Source: Paraspadella gotoi
Taxonomy: Eukaryota > Chaetognatha
Length of the DNA stretch: 64,000 nt
Direction of reading: 5' to 3'
Assembly: GCA_051294375.1 (NCBI GenBank)
Contig: CM119263.1
Coordinates: 5,454,823 to 5,518,822 of the forward strand
Shown here: positions 14,876-25,679 of the stretch, in pieces
Layout: each line of letters starts with the position of its first letter
Numbering within the stretch: the first letter of the stretch is position 1
Notes under the pieces: model-generated
What the model saw: the letters and a program-made list of their open reading frames with translations, nothing else
Databases searched by the model: none
Told to the model about the DNA's origin: nothing
Translations under genes and position numbers: made by a program

Positions 14876-15137
14876 ATGATTTTCTTCGTCGTCATCGTCG
14901 TCGTCTTCGTCTTCGTCATCGTCGTAACGCGATCGTCGGCTTTCTCCTCCAACGTCTCCTCCTCTAGTCGTTTGTTGTTGTTGTTGTCCGTCGTTGTTGT
15001 CGTCGTTGTCGTCGTATTCTTGGCCAACAAGGAGGCGTTCGGTCGCCAATCGAAAATCCTCACCGTCCTTGATTTCTCGAAGGCTTTGGACGAAGGATCG
15101 AAGTGTGCTCGGGATCTGACGGAGATACCGTTTAATG
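14876..15137 (+). CDS. Candidate N-terminal exon of the sialyltransferase (signal anchor and stem)
   Basis: An ATG at 14876 opens a frame starting MIFFVVIVVVFVFVIVV, which would be a type II signal anchor as expected for Golgi sialyltransferases. A polar stem follows, containing KALDEGSKCARDLTEIPFNG. The frame then meets a possible donor (AATG|GTGTAG) and the GA-rich tandem array. The exon phase does not match the next certain exon at 17665, which needs two carried bases. Either the sequence has an indel, another array unit supplies the real exon end, or this exon is wrong. Many residues come from GTC/GTT repeats, so the hydrophobicity could be coincidental. Confidence 0.35.
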
Positions 15138-17605
15138 GTGTAGAGAGAGAGAGATGATGAGGAGAGAGGAAGTGAGAGAAGAGAAAGAGAGAGGAGAGAG
15201 TTTGGACGAAGGATCGAAGCTCTCGAATCTGGTACGGAAATACCGCTTCAAGGTGAAGAGAGAGGTAGAGAGGAAGAGAGGAATGGTCGGAGAGAGGAAA
15301 GATGAGAGAAAACGAGGAGAGAGTCAATAGCTCCTTTGGACGAAAGAGTGAAGTTGTGCTCGGGAATTCTGACGGTGAAAAATACCCCTTCAAGGGTGAG
15401 AGAGGAGAGAGAGAGAGAGAGAAAGAGTATGATGAGAGAGAGAGAGAGAGAGAGCTTGGACGAAGGATCGCAATGTTGTTGCTCGGATCTGGACGGAAGA
15501 AAGTAACCGCTTCAAGGCAGTGGGGGTACGATGAGAGAGAGAAAGAAGAAGAGAAAGATCGAAAATGAAAGAGAGAGAGAGAGAGAGCTGTTGGACGAAC
15601 GATCGAAGTGTGCTCGGGATCTGGACGGGCAATAGCCCGCCTTACCCAAGGTAGGTGCGAGAGGTAGGAGAGAGAGAGAGAGAATATGAAGGGAGGGAGG
15701 ATGGGAGAAGAAAGAGAGAAGAGACGAGAAAAGTTGGAGAGAGAGAGAGAGCGAGCGAGAGAGAGAGAAGACTTCGGACGAAGGATTCGAAGTGTGCTCG
15801 GATCTGACGGATACCGCTTTCAAGGCCAGTGGAAGAGAGAGAGAGAGAGGAGGACAAGAGAGAGAGAGGAAAGAGTGGAGAGAGAAAAGGGGAGGAAAGA
15901 GAAGAAGAGAGATGAGAGAGGAGCTAGCACTTGGACAAGGATCGAAGTTGTCGGAATCGGACGGAAATAACCCGCTTTTCAAGGGGTTGAGAGAGAGAGA
16001 GCGAGATGAGAGAGAAGAGAGTTTGACGGATCGAAGTGTGCTCGTGCGATCTGGACGGAATACCGCCTTCAAGCGTGATGGCAGATGAGGAGATGAAGAT
16101 CGAGAGAAGACGAGAAGAGAGAAAGAGCAGGAGACGAGACGAGAGAGAGCTTTGGACGAAGGATCGTCAGTGTGTCGTTTCGGATCTGGAAGCGACATAC
16201 CGCTTCGGGTGAACGCAGAGAGACGAGAGAGCAGAGAGCGAAAAGAGAGAGAGAGAGGAGAGAGAGAGAGACGCTGTGGAGAAAGATCGCACAGGCCTAA
16301 GTCGGATCTGACGGAAATACCGGCTTCAAGGTGTAGAGGAAGAGAGAGAGATAGAGAGGAAGAGAGAAGAAGGGAGAGAAGAGAGTAGGAGAGCTTTGGA
16401 CGAATGTGATCGAGTGTTGCTCGGATCTGGACGGAATAGCCGACTTCGAGGGTGAAGAGAGAGAGAAGAGAGAGAGAGACGAAGAGAGTGAAGAAGAGAA
16501 GCTTTGACGAAGGGATTCGAAGTAGTCCGGACTTGGACTGAATACCCTTCAAGGGTGAAGAGACAGAACGAGAGAGAGAGAGAGAGCAGCAGTAGAGAGC
16601 TTTGGACGAAGGAATCGAAAGTGCTCGGGATCTGAGCGAATACCGCTTCAAGGTGATGGAGAGAGAGAAGAGAAGAGAGAGAGGAAAATGAGAAGAGAGA
16701 GAGAGATGAGCTTTGACGAAGGAATCGAAGTTGGTGCTCGCGGATCTGGACGGAATACCCGCTTCAAGGTGTGGAAGAGAGGAGAGAGAGAGAGAGAGAG
16801 GAGAGAGAAGAGAGAGCTTGGACGAAGGACTCGAAGGTGCTCGGATCTGGACGGCAAATACCGCTTCAAGGGTGGAGAAGGGAGAGAGAGAGAGAAGAGA
16901 GAGAAGCGAAGGAAGAGGAGCTTTGGACGAAGGATCGAAGTGTGCTCGGGATATGGACGGATATACCGCTTCAAGGGGATAGAGAGAGAGGAGAGAAAGA
17001 GAGAGAGAGAAGAATTTTGGCACCGACAGGATCGAAGTGTGCTCGGGATTCTGGTAACGCGGAAGTAACCGCAAGGTGGTCAGCACAGAGGAAGAGAGAG
17101 AGGAGTAGAGGAAGAAGAGAGAAGGAGAGCAAGATAGAGCTTTGGAGAAGGATCAAGTGGTGCCTCGGGATCTGGACGAATACCGCTTTCAAGGTGAGAG
17201 AGAGTAGAGAGAGAGAAGAGAAGAGAGAGAAGAGGAAGAGAGCTTGGACGAAGGACGAAGTGTGCTCGGGATCGTTGGACGGCAATACCGGCTTCAAGGT
17301 AGACAGAGAAGAGAGAGAGATAGAGAGAGTTGAGAGAGAGAGAGAGCTTTGGACGAAGATCGAAGGTGTGCTCGGGATCGGACGGATACCGCTCAAGGTG
17401 AGAGAGGAGAGAGAGACTGAGAGAGAGAGAGAGAGCTTGACGAAGATCGAGTGGCTCGGATCTGAACGAATACCGCTTCAAGGGAAGAGAGAGAGAGAAG
17501 AGAGAAGAGAGCTTTGGACGAAGATCGAGTGTGCTCGGGAATCTGGACGATACGCTTCCAAGGTGAGGATGCAGAAGAGAGAGAGAGAGAGAGAGAGAGT
17601 TAATA
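15060..17605. repeat. Noisy tandem array, ~115-bp unit, about 22 copies
   Basis: Each unit has a conserved ~55-bp core (ctttggacgaaggatcgaag, then tgtgctcgggatctggacgg and aataccgcttcaag). The core is followed by gtgagag and a GA-rich filler of variable length. Copies differ by frequent single-base insertions and deletions rather than substitutions. The first unit overlaps the candidate N-terminal exon of the sialyltransferase and the last lies about 60 bases before its next exon. It could be a real intronic minisatellite or an artefact of unpolished long reads. Confidence 0.85.
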
Positions 17606-17664
17606 TAAAATTTATGAAGAGTAAGTGGTGAAGAGTTAGGCTCTTTTTCCCTTCTTCTTTTCAG

Positions 17665-20513
17665 TTATCAAGAATTAGTTCCACCACATCAAACTTGGTG
17701 TGGTCGATGCACCACTTGTGCTGTGGTTGTTCCTTCCGGTCATCTCATCAATTCATCCGCGGGGAAGAGAATCGATTCTCACGAGTGCGTCTTCAGACTC
17801 AACGGAGCGCCAGTCAAGGGATTCAGGTGATGACATTGCCAGTAAAGACATTCGGTGACTTTGATGGCATTTCCAGTAAATGGATGGCATTACCAGTCGA
17901 GGGATTTTGTTTAATCAGACGATATTGCCTGATTCATCTTCCTCTTCTCAGCCAGGATGTCGGATCGAAGACCGACTTCCAAATTCTCTCCCACTCTTCC
18001 TTTCCACTCCGCTCCCCTTCCGCCTTCGAGAGGCTCGTCCAGTCATCCCTGCCCAACTTCGTCTTCATTTGGGGCCTCAAGTTTAATCGAAGGAAAGAGA
18101 TTTTTCGGGAGACAATCAAGACTTGCGCTTTGTTCGAGACGTGAGTCTGAGCTTTGAGTGTTGGGATGTTTTTGCTTATATTATATTATATTTCATATGA
18201 TATTATATTTTTTATTATATTTGATTAATATATAAAACTGTTAAAGCTGATGAAGACTCGAAACATGTCCGTTTAATAACAATAAAATCGTTGTTGCATT
18301 CAAATTCAAACGTTTTTCTAGATTAATATATTATATTTTTAAAATTCCCTGTTTGAGCAATAAGCAAGGCAGTAAATGAAATCGAGCATAGAAAGAGTCG
18401 AAAATATATTGCTGCGTATTGTGCAGCACTGAATATAATTTCTTCAATACAGATTTAATTATTTAAATTATTTCTGTTTTTTTTCATTCTGCAAATTTGC
18501 TCTTTTCTAGTTAAACAAGTTTGAGCAAATTATCCGTAATTAATTAATTAATAATTAACTAATTCAAGTTAATTAATTAATTAATTAATTTGATCCCAAA
18601 TGTTTGTTTTTAAGTCTTTTTGTCACTAACCACGACAAAAGCAATGACGACGATGAGAATAATACTAATAATAATAGTAATTAACGATGGACTTGAATGA
18701 TTGACTGATTAATTATTGATTAATTAATTGACTAATTGATTAATTAACTGATTAATTATTTGATTAATTAATACATCTTGCATTTACATTTAATATAAAA
18801 AGAAAAAGAAGCATAATCACTTAGTAAAACAGGTTTTTTTAAACTCATTTCCACTCAAACGTTTCCATCGAAAATTTATTTCCAGCTTAATCAGACACTT
18901 TCCTACCCACATACAAAATTTAAGGTCAATCGCCCCATCCACTCATGAGCAATTGGTGTTTAAATAGTGAAATAAATATTTTTCTTTTTTCCATTTAAAC
19001 TCATTTCCACTCGGACGATTCCATCGAAACTTCATATCCAGCTCAATCACACACTTCCCTACCCACACACAAAATTTCATTTCAATCCATCCTTCCAATC
19101 ACGAGTAATTGGAGTTTTTTGCTGAGGTGGGACGGACGGACGGACAGACGGACGGACGGACATTATTTTAAGTGAGTGCCCGACAAGATTAAGGGGGCGG
19201 ACCGACAAAGTGAATTATAGAGTCGGGATCTGCTGATAAGGAGTATTTCTTTCGATGCTTATATATCTTTCTGCCGTATTATATTTTATGAACAGGACGC
19301 GATGCTTCGCGAGTGAATCCTGGTTAGAATTTCAACTTGACGATGAGTTTGAAAGAGAAACTGGACTAAATCGCGTCAAATCTGGATCTTGGCTTTCGAC
19401 CGGATGGTTCGCTCTCTCCATCACCAAGTCCCTTTGTTCCAGGTCGGTTCAACATCTTTGGCTGGGAAGTCTTCTGTCCAAGGATTGTAGGGCGTTAATG
19501 AATTAATTCGTTACATAAAAAAAATAAGTTATTTAACATTATTCTTTAAGATTGACTTTACTTGTTAGGGAATCAGCTTGAGTATATTTTTGCGAAACCC
19601 AGAAAATGTAATGAATCAATTAGAAGGATTGAAGGAGTTATGGTGGACTAAAATCCACCAACCGTTCATCAGCGGCCATTGGTGCCGGAGGCAAGTCATT
19701 CGCCTCCCAACCCAAAGGTCCGTTGTTCTAGCCTGGTGGCCGCTTAGCCGGGGGACGGGGCGCTTAACCCGCTTGTATCCCGCTTGTAACACGGTGTTAC
19801 AGCCTGATCCGAAGCTCAGGGACTGCTTATATTGAACGGTTCTGTCACTAACATATGACAATAATTACTGTCTCTTCAGAGTGTCTATTAGAGTGGAGGA
19901 CTCAAGAACAAAAAAATTATTTGATTGATCGAACAAGGATATTTAGATGTGAGAAAGTAGTACAAAAACAAGTTTGAGCAAACAATGTCGGATCTGCCCA
20001 CGATGATGGCGATGACGACAATAATGCCGATAAAGATTGACTTGATTGATTGATTAATTAATTAATTAATTAATTTTTAAATAAATTGATTGATTAAATA
20101 ATTAATTAATAGATAACTCAATAATTGATTGATTGAATAAATAATTGATTTATTATTTGACCGATTAATTAATTATTTATTAATTAATTGATTAATTGAA
20201 TAATTAACTGATTAATTATTTGATTAATTAATACATCTTGCATTTACATTTATTCTATTCCTCCCTCAGCACCTCCATCTTTGGAATGACTCCCCCAGAT
20301 CACTGCTCCACTAAAAAGGACAAGAAACAAATACCCTATCACTACTACGGCTCCATCAAAAAGGACGAATGCTCCTACTTTCTTCAACTTAAAGACGAAA
20401 AGAAAGACGCTCATCGATTTTTTCTCGAGAAGAAAACTTTTGGTCTTTGGGCCCAAAAATTTAATTTCTCCTTTTTCGCTCCATCTTGGGACGAGGAGAG
20501 AAAGATTGACTGA
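17665..20513 (+). CDS. GT29 sialyltransferase, ST6GalNAc III-VI type
   Basis: Four exons join in phase: 17665-17826, 17952-18140, 19296-19442 and 20270-20513 (stop). Sialylmotif L begins CTTCAVVVPSGHLINSSAGK, continues RIDSHECVFRLNGAPVKGF, and runs across an intron into SQDVGSKTDF. Sialylmotif S is SWLSTGWFALSITKSLCS. Motif III is PYHYYGS, with GMTPPDHC before it. Motif VS is HRFFLEKKTFGLWA (His-x4-Glu). The end, FNFSFFAPSW, is also typical of the GalNAc alpha-2,6 branch. These Golgi enzymes move sialic acid from CMP-sialate to O-glycan or ganglioside GalNAc. The conserved asparagine of motif L (VVGN in the family) is replaced by VVVP, so the donor site may be altered or the base calls wrong. 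The N terminus is upstream and uncertain (candidate exon at 14876). It lies near two GT31 modules that could make the acceptor. A TTAA-rich repeat ends right before its last exon. Confidence 0.9.
18515..19225 (+). repeat. Dispersed repeat family B copy (intronic)
   Basis: It matches the 1.4-2.1 kb copy in order: caagtttgagcaaa, a ttaatt core, catcttgcatttacattt, ccatcgaaacttcatatcc, ggacggacggacagacggac and aagtgaattatagagt. It lies in the sialyltransferase intron between 18140 and 19296. Confidence 0.75.
19620..19850. repeat. GC-richer insert in intron, repeat-like
   Basis: A GC-richer island in an AT-rich intron. It contains a palindrome ggtggactaaaatccacc (about 19640-19657) and paired words such as ggaggc/gcctcc. 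It resembles part of a SINE or processed RNA, but no full element is identified. Confidence 0.35.
19966..20256 (+). repeat. Dispersed repeat family B copy, 3'-truncated, abutting an exon
   Basis: It begins aacaagtttgagcaaacaat, passes through the ttaatt core and stops within catcttgcatttacattta. About 13 bases later comes the acceptor of the last sialyltransferase exon (20270). Confidence 0.75.
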
Positions 20514-21175
20514 TAAGTTACTCCTTTAATTCTGATTGTTTTGTTTTCCAAAAAGTGCAATGACTGGTTTGTAATTTCGATTACAATTTCTCCGTTTATA
20601 TTCCATAGTCTCAAATTCTCAGTGCAACTAATGTTTGTTTTGATCAGAGAGACATTTATCTAAAAATTTTTTTCGTTTTTTAATCTAACTAAATAATTAT
20701 AAGAAACAGATTTATTTTTGGGTTCTTATCATCTTTATTTACTCCTTTGTATTCCTAAGTTAATTTCGCTACAAATGATGATTTTCAAACAAAAACAACT
20801 GTGTCGAATCGTCGTTTACCCTTTAACTGATTTTCAAAGGACGCGTCTTTTCTATTCAAATGTTGTGTGTGACGCAAATGAAAACAAACGAAAAGAAATA
20901 TCATATAGCGTAAAATCGATTGATTCGTAGAGAGTAAACGTCGTTTCTTTGGAAATGTTTTTATTTACATATCTGCGATAGGATTCTTCGTGTCTGTCTT
21001 AGCACATGACTGTTTCTTTGAAAAGCTAACATGTAAAGCAGATCTTAATAAATGTGTCAAGTTATTATCGCTAAATTCGTAAATTGGCTGACTTCTATCA
21101 AACTTTAATTTGTCTTAAAACTTTTCAAATGTCATTTCGTCATCAATGACTTGTATCTCCTCCTCCTCCTCATCC
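20514..21175. other. Convergent 3' spacer between sialyltransferase and DRC2
   Basis: About 660 bases between two stop codons facing each other. An aataaa at about 21049 on the plus strand could serve the sialyltransferase. No gene in it. Confidence 0.5.
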
Positions 21176-23553
21176 TCACAATCTCATAATCTCCAACTTC
21201 TTTACAACAACGAGATCGTCTTTCTTCTTCCCAACGACGTCTTCATGAACAGAGATGCCTTCGAGAAATTCCTTCAACGTTTCCTTCAAAACATCTTGCT
21301 CCATCAAAAGCTTTTTCTTCTCCAACTCTAACCCCATCGTATCCAACTTCACCTGGGGTTGAGTGAGGAAGTATTAAGGTGAGGATATGGTAAGTGTTAA
21401 GCCGAAACGTCACCCGCTTCTCACCTTATTAAATCTCCGCCAGAATCCTTCCATGTCTCGATATTCCCTCATTTCTTTCCCCAATTCCTCGTCGAACGCC
21501 TCGGCGACTCCCTTCTCCTCTTCCTCTTCCTCCTTCCACAGCACCGACTTTCCAAACGGCGTCACTTTCTCTTCTTCCGTCTCCAACTTTCGGCAAATCT
21601 CCGCCATCTGCAACAATCCCTCCCCCCGATGCAACAATGCTTGCAGCTCGACTCCAGCATCGTGGCTCTCGACGACGAGCTTCCGCAGCGCTGCTCCGTC
21701 GCGCCGACGCCGCTCCGCCAGCTGCGCTTTCGCTCTTCGCAACAGCGACGCCGCCCGGCGTTTCTCTGCGTCGATGGTGGCGTTGGCTGCGCCGATCGTT
21801 TCGACGAAAGCGGCGCCTTCAGCCTTGACGTCCCGTTCTGCCCGCAAGAGGCGCTTGATTGTTCTTCCTCTGCGCCGAATCTCCGTTCGATCGTTTTCGT
21901 CTCGTCTCTTCATCGTCTCCACCATCGACTTCATCTCTCTCGTCGTCGACTCGTATCTCTCCGTCCGGCGCCGGAATTCGAGCCAAACGACACCGAGACG
22001 AGATTCTAGTCGGCGCCGGAGGTCACGTTTGGCGTCGATTGATTCGCCCAGTATTTCGTGACGTCGAGAATCAAATCTTTGTTCCTCTTCTTTCATTTTC
22101 TCTTCGAATTCGATCGACAACGAGAAAAGATGGTCCTTTGTTTTAAAAATTGTTTTTGAATTTGAAGTAAAAAAGCGACATCTATGAGAGATAATTAATG
22201 CTAATAGTCTTAATTAAAGGTTTCAATTCTAATTTTTCCTAATAATACTGATTTACATAAGAAAGACTGTATTAGTTTTTGGAAAACATGGGGTCATATC
22301 CAAGGAAAAAACTTATTATTTATTATTTATTTATAATGAGTAGCGACAAGGGGTCCTTATTTGAACCTCGTAAAGAACTCTCATCTTTCTATCGATAAAG
22401 TAACTGTTTAATTAATACTTTGTATAAACCGTCTGAAGAAGTACTTATGAAATGAACAAAATTAATGTTGCTATTAATGATGGTATCAGAAAAATATTTG
22501 GATTCAACGGGTGGGAAAGCATTAGAGAGTTACTGAGTTTATTTGGTTACTGTGACATTAATACCCTGTTTAACCAACGTAGAAAGAATTTTATTTCTAA
22601 GATCTACTGTTAAAAAAATTTAGTTCTCTAAAGAATAGTCGCATTCTTTAATGATTGAAATATTTTTATCAGTAACTTTGTTTTGTCTTTAGTCTTAGCT
22701 TTTTTCGATGCTCATGTATGCACTGAATCAATTCGAAATAAAACGCATAATATTTAGTATACACAAATACACCCTAGAAGAATGTCGTGAAATTTAATTA
22801 TAACATTAAACTTGATTTTGTCCTCATCTTACTTTCTCTTTCTCACCTTCCTATCTTGCTCCACTTTTTTTTTCTGATCCTCTATCCGCTCCTTCTCTTT
22901 GCTCCACTCGCTCTCCATATTCGCTACATCGTCTTCGAAATCGCTCCTTAGTCGCTCCAGTCGAGGACGTTGTGACTCAATCAAACTCTCGATCTGTGGT
23001 TAAAAATTTAAATTGTTGCTATTAGTTTTATCGTATAATACTAAAAGGCATTATTAGCAAAATTCAACAGCAAACTCTAAATTTAGCCATGACAGCCGTA
23101 GCAGCCGTGCCGGCCGTGGCAGTGGTGTCGCTCACCTTCTCCAGATGGACCCTGGCCGCCTGACGACGCTGCTCCTCCGCCTGATCCGCCTGATCATTCA
23201 AGTCTCGAATGAAAGTCGACTTCCTACGCAACGAGTCGTCGACGATAGCAGGAAGACGGCGCAGGTCAGAGGTCAAGTCTTTGGATGTCGCCTCTCTGTT
23301 TGGGGATGATTGCTTGCTTGTTGAGAGAAAGAGAGAGAGAGAGAGAGAGACGCACAGTGCTTCGCATAACAATAACAACTCGCCTCAATATCTTCGTCCA
23401 CTCTTCGTTCAATTTCGCCCGATTAATTCGGGAGTGTCGTTCTTCCTGCAGCAGCCGATGTCGCAGCCACTGCGTCGCCATGTCTCGACGCCGCCGCCGC
23501 GCGTTCTCTTCTTTCATTCGTTTGGCGATTTCGTCGGCAGATGGCACCGCCAT
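21176..23553 (-). CDS. DRC2: Dynein regulatory complex subunit 2 (CCDC65)
   Basis: Five exons join in phase 0: 23553-23380 (ATG at 23553), 23291-23136, 22993-22847, 22135-21425 and 21352-21176 (stop). They give 454 residues; the human protein is 484. It is charged coiled coil throughout. Family landmarks are KLNEEWTKILRR near the N terminus, AEICRKLETEEEKVTPFGKS, MEGFWRRFNKV (its last residues spliced to KLD), and LKEFLEGISV near the C terminus, all in the expected order and spacing. DRC2 is a nexin-dynein regulatory complex subunit that pairs with DRC1 along the axoneme and is needed for motile cilia and flagella. The start was chosen because the upstream in-frame sequence does not resemble the family. 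The exon-1 donor (CGA|GTTGTT) is weak. The acceptor of exon 2 follows a CT tract (23326-23350) on the sense strand. The gene ends convergently with the sialyltransferase. Confidence 0.93.
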
Positions 23554-24067
23554 CTTAGATAGAGGTTTAGGCGTGACTGGGAGATCCGTAAAAAAGCTCT
23601 TTAGCGTGATGATATACGCAATAAATTGTGACACTCTCTTCACAAAATGAAACGCGATCAGTTACACAGCATGAAATATTAGTACCGAATGATGAAAAGT
23701 TATTTGTTACACTAAAAGTAAATATATTTTATTTTTGTTATTGTTTTTTTTTATTTTCAAAAGATAAATGGAACAAAAATAAAAAATAATTAATAATACT
23801 CTCACTTTTAAAAATAAATACTATTATTTTAATGTCTATACTGGTAATCTTTGATAATGGAATCAAATTCGTTGTTAAGGTGACAGCGCTGATAAGAAAT
23901 AACAGAAAAGTGATATGCGTCAAGGTTGGGCTACTTCTAATCACTAATCAATTCATTCCTAGTAGAAATTGAAATTAAAAAACAAAAGAGAAAACTATTT
24001 TTAGAAAAAAAATTCAGTTTTAATAATATATTACGTTTTTTAGCGAAACAGCGAATTATAAAAAATA
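23554..24067. other. Spacer upstream of DRC2
   Basis: About 500 AT-rich bases between the DRC2 start and tRNA-Ile. It would contain the DRC2 promoter; no specific site recognised. Confidence 0.5.
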
Positions 24068-24165
24068 TGCTCCAGGTGAGGCTCGAACTCACAACCTCCG
24101 CATTTCTCAGCACAGCCTGTACTGCCTTATAAGTACGGCGCGCTAACCGATTGCGCCACTGGAGC
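24068..24165 (-). tRNA. tRNA-Ile (anticodon TAT), with intron
   Basis: Minus-strand cloverleaf. Acceptor arms GCTCCAG and CTGGAGC pair. The D arm is GCGCAATCGGTTAGCGC. The anticodon stem CCGTA/TGCGG flanks a loop with TAT (24129-24131), interrupted by an intron of roughly 20 nt, as is usual for animal tRNA-Ile(TAT). The B box GAGTTCGAGCCTC is intact. The anticodon stem pairing is kept with a base-pair swap relative to the vertebrate gene, supporting function. Confidence 0.97.
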
Positions 24166-25679
24166 ACGTAGGGCTCATTCAGAATGAGAAATTATATATT
24201 ATTAGTAACGATCTAAATAATCGGGAAATACGTTGGTGATTCTGTAATTAGATAATTTTGATTAAAACCAGTTATGGATCAGTTCTATCGATTATTTTTT
24301 TAACTTACAAACATACATAAATTTTGTTTCAATGAGTGAATTCGACGGCCATCTGGTGAACATTAATGTAAAACTCAATAGGATTTCGCTCAAACATTTG
24401 AACAATGCTTTTATTTTGTTTTGATTTGTTGCTTTTTAATAGTTAACTAAATTCATGATATTTAAGATAATTAAATATTTCTTTAATTTCTAAAGAACTC
24501 GGATTAAAAAAATATATTTTAAATGAGTATTTAAAAGTTCCGTTTAAGCGGTATTGACTGTGATTAGCTATAAGTAATTCGTTCAATCGCGTCCGCTAGA
24601 AGACTCCGGAGAGAATAAGAGGTTTCATTGCGAGGGTTAAATATTATCTGATACAGAATTACTTAAAAACCCAGAAGTAGATGCCGAACTATCAGTACAA
24701 CAAAACGATGAGTTGCGTCGAAGGAGAATAGACAAAGAATGGTTAAATCGATCAGTCGCACTTTCGAGACAATTTGCAAACTCTACCTCGTTCCAACATT
24801 AACTTTTAATTTCTAATGGTTCGTTTAGCAAATAAAAAGGCTATTTTTTATATTCATTTCCTAACTCTCCGACAAAAAGTTAAAAAAAAATAATTCTTAA
24901 GTACGTTTAGATGATTTAATCGCTGGAAGTTCAATATTTATATTGGTAAAACTCAAGTGTAACAATTTTTTTGCCATGCATTATCTAAATAAATTATATA
25001 TTGATAGCTCTAAAACAACGAATTCAAGTTTTAAATGAATGTAAATATATGAATATATGGTTTTCAAAATTAAAAAAATATAAAATGAATATTTAACGTA
25101 GTATTCACAAATAATAAGTAATAATGCAAAAAATATTTACAAATTTTTCAATGGAAAATACGTTAAAATTGTAAGTAAATCTGGAAATCACATATTCAGA
25201 CGATAGTTTTTTTTTTTCATTTCAAAACTGTCGGGCTGCATTCAAAAATCATATGAGGTAAACGATTTAACAAAGTCGAGCGCGAAAATTCGACTCCTTG
25301 GCAATATTTGTTGTTGTTGTTGTTGTTGTGGTTTTCCGTTTTATCCGGAGTCCAAGAATTTATTGCTGACGAAAGAAAAAACACTGAGGGCGGATAAAAT
25401 CATCTCAACTCATAGGGACGAAGATTTGAACGCTAAAGTAACGGCAATGATATGATTTCTTTGTCTCAAGAATCGAAACGACGAAATAAAATAGGATGGA
25501 ATTGGATCTGAAAGCAAATCTTCTAATATGGAATCATATCTTCATCGAATCTTATCTTCCAAGAAATATTTTCATCTTCATAGAACCAAATCTTTTTCGA
25601 TAGATTTGTATCTTCATTGAACAAAATCTTCTAAGGATTTGCATCGTGAAGGAACAAAATCTTCTAGTGATTTAAATCT
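24166..25679. other. Spacer and presumed 3' UTR of Mastermind
   Basis: No coding region seen. On the minus strand an aataaa at about 25359-25364, 316 bases past the Mastermind stop, is a plausible polyadenylation signal. A short tgttgttgt run lies at about 25310-25330. Confidence 0.5.

Noticed and set aside
15512-17086. Long open frame (524 codons) on the minus strand, and overlapping plus-strand frames
   Set aside because: Composition follows the GA-rich tandem array (Ser/Leu or Glu/Arg repeats). Frames drift with single-base indels; no start context or domain.
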